This document shows positions 1 through 8,526 of a stretch of DNA of 64,000 nt, one piece after another. The stretch lies in contig DASPLX010000037.1 of NCBI GenBank assembly GCA_035627375.1, forward strand, positions 286,812 through 350,811. Direction: 5' to 3'. The stretch's first letter is position 1. Every line of letters starts with the position of its first letter. Source of the DNA: DASPLX01 sp035627375 (GTDB lineage Bacteria > Pseudomonadota > Gammaproteobacteria > Burkholderiales > Burkholderiaceae_D). The notes under the pieces were generated by a model. That model saw only the letters and a program-made list of their open reading frames with translations, had not been told where the DNA came from and did no database searches. The translations under genes were made by a program, and so were the position numbers.

Positions 1-678
1 GAGACCTCCGCCCTGGTCGTGGCAAAGACGGCCTGTCGCCTTCTGGTGATCGAGCGGGACGTCATGTGGCAGCTCATCCACTGCTCCCACGCCGTGGCGC
101 GCAACCTGCTCTATACGCTGTCCGGCCGGCTGCGTTTTGACAACGAGGCGATCAGGAGCAGCAATCACCGGCAGACGGAGTTCGAGAGCCTGGCCTTCGT
201 CGATGGGCTGACCGGCCTGCACAATCGGCGCTGGCTCGATCAGGCGTTCCGCCGCCAGGTGGAGCGCGCCCTGCACGACGGCAAGCCGCTGACGATCTCG
301 ATGATCGATATCGACCATTTCAAGCATTACAACGACACCTATGGGCATTTGTCGGGAGACCGGTTGTTGAACACGGTCGCCCTGACGCTCAACGATCACT
401 TGCGGCCGGGCGATTTGCTGGCGCGTTTCGGCGGGGAGGAATTCGCGGCCTTGCTACCGGACACGGACGCCGGCCAGGCGCTGGCCATCGCGGAGCGCTT
501 GCGTTCCGCTGTCGCGGCGGCGATACCCAAGGGAACGCCGCCGCTGCCGACAGTCACCGTGTCGGTCGGTTATACGCAAATGGCGGTCGGGGATACGCTG
601 GAAAAACTTCTGGAGCGCGCCGACGCCGCCCTATATCTGGCCAAGAACTCGGGCCGGAACTGCGTGCGTTGCGTTTGA
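1..678 (+). CDS. cNMP-binding/GGDEF diguanylate cyclase, 5'-truncated by window
   Basis: Makes cyclic di-GMP from two GTP. The reading frame is open from base 1, so the true start lies outside the window. The first ~45 visible residues (ETSALVVAKTACRLLVIERD and on) look like the end of a Crp-type cyclic-nucleotide-binding domain and its helix. A GGDEF domain follows, with FVDGLTGLHNRR at its start. The catalytic GGEEF motif is at bases 430-444, and RPGD five residues before it matches the RxxD product-inhibition site. No membrane segment is visible in this part. The domain assignment is firm for GGDEF and moderate for the sensor part. Confidence 0.9.
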   Translation, partial: ETSALVVAKTACRLLVIERDVMWQLIHCSHAVARNLLYTLSGRLRFDNEAIRSSNHRQTEFESLAFVDGLTGLHNRRWLDQAFRRQVERALHDGKPLTISMIDIDHFKHYNDTYGHLSGDRLLNTVALTLNDHLRPGDLLARFGGEEFAALLPDTDAGQALAIAERLRSAVAAAIPKGTPPLPTVTVSVGYTQMAVGDTLEKLLERADAALYLAKNSGRNCVRCV

Positions 679-980
679 CCGGCAACGCGCATGCTTTCCG
701 CGCGCCATAAAGGCGCGAAACCTTCCGACGAGCGCTTGCGCAAGGAGCGCGCCAAGAATTGATGCAATGCATCACCAGCCAGGCGCGGTGCCGCATGCCG
801 CGGAGAAGAAAAACCATGGGTGCCTCTCTGGCAAACCCATCAGCGAAAGGCGCGAACATTGTTGTTTTCGGGAAGCGACTTTCCCGAAAGCCCTTTCCCG
901 GCGGCCGATCTTTGTTATTCTGAAATTTGACGGCGTACGAAGTTGACGCCGCATAAAAAACGAGGCTCGGAGGGCTTGGC
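679..980. other. 302-bp gene-free leader of the hybrid kinase, with three inverted repeats
   Basis: I see no convincing gene here. It contains a palindrome TGATGCAATGCATCA at 760-774, a perfect 9-bp stem (TTTCGGGAA/TTCCCGAAA, 6-nt loop) at 866-889, and a 6-bp stem CGGCGT/ACGCCG at 931-951 just before the kinase ribosome binding site. None is followed by a good T-tract, so they could be operators, or a terminator of poor quality at 866-889. A promoter for the kinase must lie here, but I could not place it. Confidence 0.5.
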
Positions 981-3707
981 ATGAACGCGTTCCGCAAGTT
1001 CAGATTGTCGTCGCGCCTGGCGATCCTCATCGCCCTTTTTTCGGCCGGCTTCGCCGCCTACGGCGTCTGGTCCTTCAAGACGCTGGATCAGCTCAAGGTC
1101 AACGGCCCTCTCTACCAACGGATCATCCAGGGCAAGGACTTGATCGCGGACGTGTTGCCCCCGCCCGGTTACATCATCGAGTCCTATCTCCTGTCGTTGC
1201 AGTTGGCGGCGACCGACGAACGGCACAAGCAAGAGGCATTGATCCAGCGTCTCAAGATCCTGAAAGGCGAGTACGACGAGCGTTACGTATACTGGAACAA
1301 GCAGCAGGATCTCGACAATACGCTGTACGAGCTTCAGCAGAAGCATGCCCACGTTCCGGCGGCAAGCTTCTACGCGATCGCGTTCGACGAATTCGTTCCG
1401 GCCGTGCGACGGGCCGACAAGGATGCGACGGCCTCGGCGTTGCGGCGCATGAGCGCGGCTTATGAGGAGCATCGCCAGTCCATCGACAAGATCGTCCGCC
1501 TCGCCCGCGAACGCGCGGCCGGCGATGAACAAGAGGGCAAGCGGCTGATTCAATCGGCCAGCCTGCTGATGCTGCTGATCCTGGCGGGTTCGCTCGGCGC
1601 CTCCGTCGCCGCCGCCGCGCTGATCACCCGCAGCATCACGCGGCCGCTCGACGAAGCGGTGAGGGTGGCGAAGGTGATCGCTTCCGGCGACCTGTCGAGC
1701 CGCATCGATACGCAGTTCCAGGACGAGCCGGGACAACTGTTGCGCGCGCTTAAGGAAATGAACGACAGCCTTGCACGCCTGTTCGCCGAGCAACAAGCCC
1801 ATGCGAAGGGATTGGCCGACGAGATCGCTGAACGCAAGCGGATCGAGGCGGACCTGAGAACCAGCACCGCGCGTTTCACCGCCATGGACGAAGCCTCGCC
1901 GCTGGGCACCTTCGTTACCGACGAGAACGGATGTTGCCAGCACGTCAACCAAGCCTACCAGAAGATCACGCGCTATTCCCAGGAGGAAATGCAAGGCAGG
2001 CCATGGCATGCTGGCATCCATCCGGACGACAAGGAAAGCGTGCTGGCGCAGTGGCGGGAAGCGTCCGAACACGGAACCACCTTCAGCGTCGAAAGCCGTT
2101 TCCAGCGCAGCGACGGATCGGAAACCTGGGTCAGCTGCAAGGCTGCGGCCATGCGCGACGGCGAGCGTTTTCTCGGCTGGGTGGGCACCCTGGAGGACAT
2201 CAGCGAACGCAAGCAGGTCGAGCGGATGAAGAGCGAATTCGTCTCGACCGTCAGTCATGAATTGCGCACGCCGCTGACCTCCATCATGGGATCGTTGGGC
2301 CTTCTCACCGGCGGCGTCAGCGGCGAGCTGTCCGCGCAGGCAAAGATGCTGATCGAGATCGCCCACAAGAACAGCGAGCGGCTGGTGCGGCTGATCAACG
2401 ATATTCTCGACATCGAAAAGATCTCGTCGGGACGCATGCAGTTCGATCTGCAGCCGCACGCGCTGCAGCCGCTGGTGGAGCAGGCGATCGCCGCCAATCG
2501 CGCCTATGCCGCGCAATTCGACGTGAATTTCGTCCTTGTCGCGCCGTTGCCGGGGGCGCAGGTGCGGGTGGATAGCGACCGCCTGATGCAGGTGATGACC
2601 AACCTGATGGGCAACGCCGCTAAATTCTCGCCGCGCGGCGCCAGCGTCGAACTGCGGATCGAGCGACGCGGCGGCGTGCTGCGCTTTTCCGTGTCGGATT
2701 CCGGCCCCGGGATCCCGACCGCGTTTCGCAGCAAGGTGTTCCAGCAGTTCTCCCAGGCCGATTCTTCCGATACCCGCCAGAAGGGCGGCACCGGCCTCGG
2801 ATTGTCGATCTCGAAGGCCATCGTCGAAGCGATGGGCGGCGAGATCGGCTTCATCAGCGTGGGAGGTCAGGGGAGCACCTTCTATTTCGATCTGCCGGAG
2901 TGGCGCGCCGACGTTGCCGCGCCGGCGGTGGAGCCGGCCGCATGCCCGGACGCGCCGGCGCTCGTCAAGGTGCTGGTGTGCGAGGATGACCGCGACGTTG
3001 CCAAGCTGATTTGCATGATCCTCGAACAGGCCGGCTACGGCACGGTGGCGGCCTATGATGCGGAATCGGCCCGCCGGCTGCTGGCTGCGGGCGGCATCGC
3101 CGCCATGACCCTCGACATCCACCTGCCCGACGTGGACGGCCGGGAATTCCTGCGCCAATTGCGCGCCGACCCGGCCACGGCGCATCTGCCGATCGTGGTG
3201 GTGTCCGGCTTCCTGCGCACCCATCCGCGCGCGGCCGAGGGCGACGTCGGCAACGTGGTGGATTGGATTCCGAAACCGATCGATGTCGAGCGGCTGCTCA
3301 ACGCTTTGCGGCACGGCCCGGAGCGGACGGCGGACGGCGGGAGCGAGGAGCGCGGCAAGAGCCGCGTGCTGCACGTGGAAGATGACGCCGACGTGCGCCA
3401 GGTGGTCGCCTCGCTGTGCGGAGAGGTGGCGGACATCGAAAGCGCCGCCAGCGTCCGGGAGGCGGAAGTCTTGCTGGCGGCCCGGCGCTACGACTTGATC
3501 ATCCTCGACTTGCTGCTGCCGGACCGCTCGGGGTGGGATCTGATGCCGGTCATCGACCGCCAGCGCCCGCGCCCGCCGGTGCTGGTGTTTTCGGGCAAGG
3601 AAATTTCCTCCGAAGAATCGGGGAAAGTGGCCGCCGCGCTGGTGAAATCCCATGCGTCGAATCCGGAATTGCTGGACGTCATCCGAACCCTGACCGCTAA
3701 AGCATGA
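981..3707 (+). CDS. hybrid sensor histidine kinase (HAMP-PAS-HisKA-HATPase-REC-REC)
   Basis: Inner-membrane sensor kinase of 908 residues. A first membrane segment is near residues 13-32 and a second near 194-215, bounding a ~160-residue sensing region. HAMP follows to ~266, then PAS (~295-411). HisKA carries phospho-acceptor H426 in SHELRTPL. The ATPase domain has NLMGNAAKFS, DSGPGIP and GGTGLGLS. Two C-terminal receiver domains follow with phospho-acceptor D712 (LDIHLPD) and D843 (LDLLLPD). The second receiver ends with VKSHASN, so its usual lysine is kept. The start is supported by GGAGG upstream. The gene lies 30 bp before a receiver/Hpt/GGDEF protein and is probably its phosphodonor. The signal sensed is unknown. 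Confidence 0.93.
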   Translation: MNAFRKFRLSSRLAILIALFSAGFAAYGVWSFKTLDQLKVNGPLYQRIIQGKDLIADVLPPPGYIIESYLLSLQLAATDERHKQEALIQRLKILKGEYDERYVYWNKQQDLDNTLYELQQKHAHVPAASFYAIAFDEFVPAVRRADKDATASALRRMSAAYEEHRQSIDKIVRLARERAAGDEQEGKRLIQSASLLMLLILAGSLGASVAAAALITRSITRPLDEAVRVAKVIASGDLSSRIDTQFQDEPGQLLRALKEMNDSLARLFAEQQAHAKGLADEIAERKRIEADLRTSTARFTAMDEASPLGTFVTDENGCCQHVNQAYQKITRYSQEEMQGRPWHAGIHPDDKESVLAQWREASEHGTTFSVESRFQRSDGSETWVSCKAAAMRDGERFLGWVGTLEDISERKQVERMKSEFVSTVSHELRTPLTSIMGSLGLLTGGVSGELSAQAKMLIEIAHKNSERLVRLINDILDIEKISSGRMQFDLQPHALQPLVEQAIAANRAYAAQFDVNFVLVAPLPGAQVRVDSDRLMQVMTNLMGNAAKFSPRGASVELRIERRGGVLRFSVSDSGPGIPTAFRSKVFQQFSQADSSDTRQKGGTGLGLSISKAIVEAMGGEIGFISVGGQGSTFYFDLPEWRADVAAPAVEPAACPDAPALVKVLVCEDDRDVAKLICMILEQAGYGTVAAYDAESARRLLAAGGIAAMTLDIHLPDVDGREFLRQLRADPATAHLPIVVVSGFLRTHPRAAEGDVGNVVDWIPKPIDVERLLNALRHGPERTADGGSEERGKSRVLHVEDDADVRQVVASLCGEVADIESAASVREAEVLLAARRYDLIILDLLLPDRSGWDLMPVIDRQRPRPPVLVFSGKEISSEESGKVAAALVKSHASNPELLDVIRTLTAKA

Positions 3708-3737
3708 ACGACGCGAGGCGGCAATGAAGGAGAAGCA

Positions 3738-5768
3738 ATGAGCGACAAGATCCTGAAGCGGATTCTCTACGCCGAGGATGAGCCGGACATCCAGGTGATC
3801 GCGCGTCTGGCGCTCGAGACCATCGGCGGATTCCAGGTCCAGGTGTGCAGTTCCGGCCACGAAGCGATCGCCGTCGCGCCGGTTTTCGGTCCGGATCTGA
3901 TTCTGCTCGACGTGATGATGCCCGGACTGGACGGTCCTTCCACGCTCGCCGCGTTCCGCGCGCTGCCGGCGTTCGCGGAAACGCCGGTCGTTTTCATGAC
4001 CGCCAAGGTCCAGGAAAGCGAAAGGGCGCGCTATCGCCAGATCGGCGCGCTCGACGTGATCGCCAAGCCGTTCGATCCGATGACGCTGGCCGATACGGTG
4101 CGCGGCATCTGGAATGCGCGTCCGGCGCCGGAGGCTCCGCTGTCCGACGCCTCCGACGTCGTCGAGAAGTTGCGCCAGGTGCGTGAGGGCTATGCCAGGC
4201 AGTTGCCGGTCAAGATGGCGCAGGTGGAGCAGTCGTTCCGCCGGCGCGACAGCCGCAACGAATTGCAGACCTTGCGCTACCTGGTGCACGGGCTGGCGGG
4301 ATCGGGAGCCACCTTCGGTTATCCCGAGGTCTCGGTCGTCGGACGCAAGCTGGAAGCGATGCTCGATACGGCCATCTCCGAGGAGCGGCTCCTGAGCGGC
4401 GAGGAGGCGGAGGCCGCCGCCGGGCTGATCGAGGCGTTGCAGAAGGCGTCGTGCGCGCCGGTCGTGTGGACGCCATCCCCGACGATGCGCTCGGGCGTCA
4501 CGCCGGGTTATGCCAGGAAGCTGATTTACCTGGTGGACGACGATCTCGACCTGGCCAAGGATCTCGCGCTGCAGCTCGGCCACTTCGGCTACGAAGTCAG
4601 GATCTTCGCCACGCCGGATCGGCTCGCCGACGCGGAAGCCAATCCGGCCCTGGCGGCGGTCCTGATGGATATCACGTTCCCGGAAGGCGACCTGGCGGGG
4701 CCGGAGGCCGTCATCGAACTGACGGCGGCCAAGCGCCTCGCGGCGCCGGTCGTCTTCCTTTCCGTGCGCGAAGACTTGCCGGCGCGGCTGGCGGCGGCGC
4801 GCGCCGGCGCGGCGGCCTACATCATCAAGCCGGTGGACGTCGGCATGCTGCTCGAAACGCTCGACGACCTGACCTCGGGCCGCCTGCACGAACCCTATCG
4901 CGTGCTGATCGTGGACGACAGCCAGCCGCTGGCCGAGCACTATGCCTATACCCTGCAGTCGGTGGGCATCCACACCGAGGTCATCACCGATCCCATGTGC
5001 ATCCTTGCCCACATGGCGAACTTTCGCCCGGATCTGGTGCTGATGGACATGTACATGCCCGGTTGCAGCGGCGCCGAACTGGCGGCCGTCATCCGGCAGT
5101 TGGAAAGCTATGTGTTCGTGCCGATCGTCTTCCTCTCGGCGGAAACCGATTCGAGCAGGCAATTGAAGGCGATGCGGCTGGGCGGCGACGATTTCCTCAC
5201 CAAGCCGATCGAGCCGGAGCATCTGATTTCCGCAGTCTCCTCCCGGTTGCGGCGCTACCGCGCGCTGCGCTTCTACATCGAGCGCGACAGTTTGACCGGC
5301 CTGCTGAATCATGCCGCCACCAAGGGACGCCTCGCGGTCGAAGTGGCGCGTACGCTGCGGCAGCCCTACTCGTTCTGCTTCGTCATGATCGACCTCGATC
5401 ATTTCAAGGAGGTCAACGATACCTACGGCCACCTGGTCGGCGATCGCGTATTGAAGAGCCTTGCCGAACTGCTGAAACGACGTTTGCGGGCGACGGATAT
5501 CATCGGCCGCGTGGGAGGCGAGGAGTTCGCGATCATCTTGACCGACACCTCCGGCCCGGACGCCGCTGCCTTGCTCGACGAGCTGCGCATCGCCTTTTCC
5601 CAGGTGCGGCACTATGCCGACAGTCAGCGGGAATTCAAGATCACCTTCAGTTGCGGGGTCACGGAATACCGCGCCGGCGACAGCCCCGAGGCTACCCACC
5701 GCCGGGCGGATCAGATTCTCTACCGGGCCAAGCAGGCTGGGCGGAATCGGGTCGTGTTCGAGGAGTGA
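3738..5768 (+). CDS. multi-receiver response regulator with Hpt and GGDEF output (REC-Hpt-REC-REC-GGDEF)
   Basis: Cytoplasmic 676-residue output protein. In order: receiver 1 with D58 (LLDVMMPG); an Hpt-like helix bundle at ~150-245 with H184 in VHGLAGSG; receiver 2 with D311 (MDITFPEGD); receiver 3 with D437 (MDMYMPGCSG); and a GGDEF domain with GGEEF at 593-597 and an intact inhibitory RATD at 584-587. It should therefore both relay phosphate and make cyclic di-GMP. AAGGAG precedes the ATG. It sits directly after the hybrid kinase in the same orientation, so a shared transcript is likely. The order of phosphotransfer among five possible acceptor sites cannot be read from sequence. Confidence 0.92.
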   Translation: MSDKILKRILYAEDEPDIQVIARLALETIGGFQVQVCSSGHEAIAVAPVFGPDLILLDVMMPGLDGPSTLAAFRALPAFAETPVVFMTAKVQESERARYRQIGALDVIAKPFDPMTLADTVRGIWNARPAPEAPLSDASDVVEKLRQVREGYARQLPVKMAQVEQSFRRRDSRNELQTLRYLVHGLAGSGATFGYPEVSVVGRKLEAMLDTAISEERLLSGEEAEAAAGLIEALQKASCAPVVWTPSPTMRSGVTPGYARKLIYLVDDDLDLAKDLALQLGHFGYEVRIFATPDRLADAEANPALAAVLMDITFPEGDLAGPEAVIELTAAKRLAAPVVFLSVREDLPARLAAARAGAAAYIIKPVDVGMLLETLDDLTSGRLHEPYRVLIVDDSQPLAEHYAYTLQSVGIHTEVITDPMCILAHMANFRPDLVLMDMYMPGCSGAELAAVIRQLESYVFVPIVFLSAETDSSRQLKAMRLGGDDFLTKPIEPEHLISAVSSRLRRYRALRFYIERDSLTGLLNHAATKGRLAVEVARTLRQPYSFCFVMIDLDHFKEVNDTYGHLVGDRVLKSLAELLKRRLRATDIIGRVGGEEFAIILTDTSGPDAAALLDELRIAFSQVRHYADSQREFKITFSCGVTEYRAGDSPEATHRRADQILYRAKQAGRNRVVFEE

Positions 5769-5808
5769 TCCGATCCTCGGCGGGACGCGCGGCCGGGTTT
5801 CCCCGCCG

Positions 5809-5826
5809 CTCCCATGATCATGGGAG
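5809..5826. promoter_or_regulatory. 18-bp perfect palindrome between response regulator and subtilase
   Basis: CTCCCATGATCATGGGAG reads the same on both strands. It lies 40 bp after the response regulator stop and ~145 bp before the protease start. There is no T-tract, so an operator is as likely as a terminator stem. Confidence 0.4.
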
Positions 5827-5971
5827 TTGCGCGCAACGCGAGGTGTGCTATCGTGGCAGCGCATTTTCCGACCCGCCCCCGCACGCCGCCGCGCGCCATG
5901 CCGCAAGCTTCTTCGCGCCGGCTTTCCTGTCGGGTTCTTCCTTTGTCCAATCGTCGCTGCAAGGACCTGCC

Positions 5972-7426
5972 ATGGCCGATACCGAAAACCTGACTTCCGT
6001 TCCGCTCGGCAATCTCACGACCGTACAGCTGTCCCGTCGACGTTACAAGCCCTTCCTGCGGCAATTGACGCTGGCCGCGGGCGATACTCTCGCCTTGAGC
6101 GATCTGCCCGCGCAAGACAGCGACGACGGCGTCTATGTCCTTCCCAAGCCGCTGGAAGATGCAGCCCGAAAAGCGCAGGGGTGGAGCAGCGACGACCAAT
6201 GGGTGGCCGCGCTGCACGGATGGGGCGCCGGAGCGGTCAATATCCTCAGCCTCGAGGCCGTGCTCCGGCTGATCGAACTCGGTCGGATCAAGCACGCGTT
6301 ATCCGAGGCGCCGACGGCCGCGCCTCTGTCCGCCGTTCCGATCGCCCCGAGCTCCTTCGGTGCCGCGCAGCCGGCCCTGCCGCCGGCGTTCCAAGGGCCT
6401 TTCGATTGGCATCTCGAATGCTGCCGCATACCGGATGCCTGGAAGTTGTTCGCCGCCAGCCCTCTGCATCGGGGAAGCTTGCCGTGGCAAGCGATCAAAG
6501 TCGGGCATATCGATACCGGCTATTCGGAGCACGCCGCGCTCGGATGGCAGGGTGGCGGAAGCGTGACCGTGCATCCGAACCTCGGATACGACTTTTTCAA
6601 CGATGACCCCGATCCGCGCGACCCTTTCCTGCCGAGCGGCAACCCGGGACATGGTACCCGCACCAGCGCCGCGATCGCGGCCTTCGATCCGTCCGCCAAA
6701 CCGCGGCCGTATTACGGCGCCGCGCCGGGGGCGGCGATCATTCCGTATCGCGTCACCGATTCGATCATCATCGACCACGTCAAACGCCACCTCGCGAATG
6801 CGATCCGGGATGCGATCGGCAAGGGCTGCGAAGTCATCAGCATCAGCCTTGGCGGCTTGTTCGGAAGCCGAGATCTCGCCAATGCCCTCGATGCCGCCTA
6901 TGACAACGGCGTGATCGTGATCTGCGCCGCGGGCAATATCTGGGGGGAGGTGATTTATCCCGGCCGCTACAACCGCTGCGTCACGATGGGCGGCGTGACG
7001 CCGGGGGACCTGCCATGGGCCAACAGCGCGCGCGGCAAATACGTCGACCTCTGCGGACCGGCGCAGCAAGTGCGGCGCGTGCGGCCGGAAAATCTGCCGC
7101 CGGGAACCGCCGCGACCGGCTTTTACAAACACCCCGACGGCAACGGCACGTCGTATGCCACGGCGCTATGCGCCGGCATCGCGGCGCTCTGGCTGGCGTG
7201 GCACGGCAAGGCGGCGCTCGACGCCGCTTATCCCGAAAAATGGCAGCGGGCGGCGGCATTCAAACAGCTGCTGCGCAAGACCCGCCGCCGGCCGGAGGGC
7301 TGGGACACGACGCAGTACGGGTCCGGCATCGTCAATGCCGAGGCGTTGCTGCGCGAACCGTTGCCGCCGGCCGCGAGCTTGAAGAAAGCCAGATCGGCGG
7401 CGGATGTGTTCGATCCCGACGACTGA
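5972..7426 (+). CDS. subtilisin-like serine protease (S8 family)
   Basis: Peptidase of 484 residues. The triad is visible as D181 (HIDTGY), H227 (GHGTRTSA) and S394 (NGTSYATA), with the oxyanion Asn in AAGNIWG. The ~170 residues before the catalytic domain match nothing I recognise. They contain no hydrophobic signal peptide, so the enzyme is either intracellular or exported by a non-Sec route. The ATG at 5972 was chosen because the frame stays open far upstream only as antisense-like sequence, and the protein here begins MADTENLTSV. The ribosome site is weak (AAGGAC). The substrate is unknown. It is the first gene after the phosphorelay but is separated by ~200 bp and a palindrome, so it is probably its own unit. 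Confidence 0.88.
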   Translation: MADTENLTSVPLGNLTTVQLSRRRYKPFLRQLTLAAGDTLALSDLPAQDSDDGVYVLPKPLEDAARKAQGWSSDDQWVAALHGWGAGAVNILSLEAVLRLIELGRIKHALSEAPTAAPLSAVPIAPSSFGAAQPALPPAFQGPFDWHLECCRIPDAWKLFAASPLHRGSLPWQAIKVGHIDTGYSEHAALGWQGGGSVTVHPNLGYDFFNDDPDPRDPFLPSGNPGHGTRTSAAIAAFDPSAKPRPYYGAAPGAAIIPYRVTDSIIIDHVKRHLANAIRDAIGKGCEVISISLGGLFGSRDLANALDAAYDNGVIVICAAGNIWGEVIYPGRYNRCVTMGGVTPGDLPWANSARGKYVDLCGPAQQVRRVRPENLPPGTAATGFYKHPDGNGTSYATALCAGIAALWLAWHGKAALDAAYPEKWQRAAAFKQLLRKTRRRPEGWDTTQYGSGIVNAEALLREPLPPAASLKKARSAADVFDPDD

Positions 7427-7582
7427 CGGGGTCCAGTCGCCACGGATCGCGCGTGCGGTGCCGGCCGGAACGGACGACGGCGCCAGTCTCGCGAGGGAAC
7501 ATCGATCGTGTACGGCGCGTCGGTCGTGGCGCCGACGGCCGCTGTACAGGGGCGAAGGAAGGGCGGGGGATCGGGCCCCGAA

Positions 7583-7792
7583 TCAGGCGGTGATGTTGAT
7601 GATCGTGCCGGTCACCTGGCCGGCATCGTTGACCGTCGGCTTCGGCGGACCGGATTGATACACCGTCGGATTGCCGGCATCGGGCGCGGGTTTGCTGTTG
7701 ACGCGTTCCGGCCGGCCGGTATCCTGCGCCGGCCGTACCGCTTGGGTGGCGGTCACCGCGGCATTGCTCGCAGAGATTGGGCTGATGGGCAT
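7583..7792 (-). CDS. small hypothetical protein, 69 residues
   Basis: Not recognised. It begins MPISPISASNAAVTATQAVR and ends TGTIINITA. It is rich in Pro, Ala, Thr and Asn, has no Cys, no membrane segment and no signal peptide, and is probably disordered. AAAGGA sits 7 bases before the ATG, which is the main reason to call it. It is transcribed away from the GntR/ABC/peptidase operon, 305 bp from that operon's start, and converges on the subtilase end. It might be a cytoplasmic accessory protein or a peptide precursor, but nothing in the sequence decides this. Confidence 0.55.
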   Translation of the reverse strand: MPISPISASNAAVTATQAVRPAQDTGRPERVNSKPAPDAGNPTVYQSGPPKPTVNDAGQVTGTIINITA

Positions 7793-8033
7793 GACAAATC
7801 CTTTACATCGACACGGAGATTTCGGCGTCAGCAAATGTTGCGGACGCAAAAAACCATATCTAGGATAACGGCCGAAAAATAGAAATCTGAAGGGTCGGAA
7901 ACGAAAAAAATGTCCTTTCCCCACGAATTTCTTCAGGAGTACAGCTGCTTGCAATATTGCGTTTCGGCAATGCCGTAAATCCTTCCTTGCCACGAGCGTG
8001 CCGGAGCGATCGCGCGTGTCGCTTCAAAAACGT

Positions 8034-8080
8034 TTGACACGTCCAATACGCGCTGCTACTGTATTATCCGTAATAGTACA
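8034..8080 (+). promoter_or_regulatory. promoter and probable YtrA-type operator of the GntR/ABC operon
   Basis: A perfect -35 TTGACA is at 8034-8039. Seventeen bases later comes TGC followed by TACTGT at 8057-8062, an extended -10. An imperfect inverted repeat with core GTATTA-TCCG-TAATA (8061-8075, extending to TACA at 8080) covers the -10 and the start of transcription. The first gene is a GntR repressor of the YtrA type, so autorepression is the natural reading. This is inferred from position. Confidence 0.65.
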
Positions 8081-8097
8081 GATGGATAGGTGATTCC

Positions 8098-8508
8098 ATG
8101 ACTCGACGTACTCCTCTCATGCTGCAAATCGTCACCGGCGATCCTCGTCCCATCGCCCGCCAGATCGTCGACGGCATCCGCCGCCAGATCGTCGCCGGCG
8201 AGCTCGAAGTCGGCGCGGCGCTGCCGAGCGTGCGCGGATTGGCGCAGCAGCTGGCTGTCAATCCGAATACCGTCGCCAAGGCCTACAACGAATTGAGCGC
8301 CGAGGGCTGGCTCGATACCCGCGCCGGGCTGGGCGTGTTCATCGCGACGCCGCGCCAGCGACTCAGCGAGTCCGAACGAGCGCGCCGCTTGGAAGAGGCG
8401 GTGCAGCGTTTCATCGGGGATGTCATCGCATTGGACTATCCGGCCGACGAAGTCCTGGAGCGCATCTCTTACGAACTGGGGAAGTGCGTTCCCCGTAAGA
8501 CCGCTTGA
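8098..8508 (+). CDS. GntR family transcriptional regulator, YtrA type
   Basis: A 136-residue repressor with an N-terminal winged helix (ARQIVDGIRRQIVAGELEVG, then LPSVRGLAQQLAVNPNTVAKAY) and only a short helical C-terminal tail. This is the layout of the small YtrA subfamily, which usually controls an adjacent ABC transporter. That transporter follows 18 bp downstream. A strong promoter with an inverted repeat over its -10 lies just upstream. In known members such operons respond to cell-envelope or peptide-antibiotic stress; the effector here is not known. Confidence 0.9.
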   Translation: MTRRTPLMLQIVTGDPRPIARQIVDGIRRQIVAGELEVGAALPSVRGLAQQLAVNPNTVAKAYNELSAEGWLDTRAGLGVFIATPRQRLSESERARRLEEAVQRFIGDVIALDYPADEVLERISYELGKCVPRKTA

Positions 8509-8526
8509 CACGACCGGAGCCGCCCC

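Noticed and set aside
915..5906. A 1663-codon open frame on the minus strand opposite the kinase and response regulator.
   Set aside because: High-GC antisense shadow: Arg/His/Gly/Asp-rich, no domains, no ribosome site, and exactly opposite two proteins with intact catalytic motifs.
4451..5971. A much longer N-terminus for the subtilase, overlapping the response regulator.
   Set aside because: The upstream part is an out-of-frame reading of the GGDEF protein, full of Arg/Gly/Pro with no homology.
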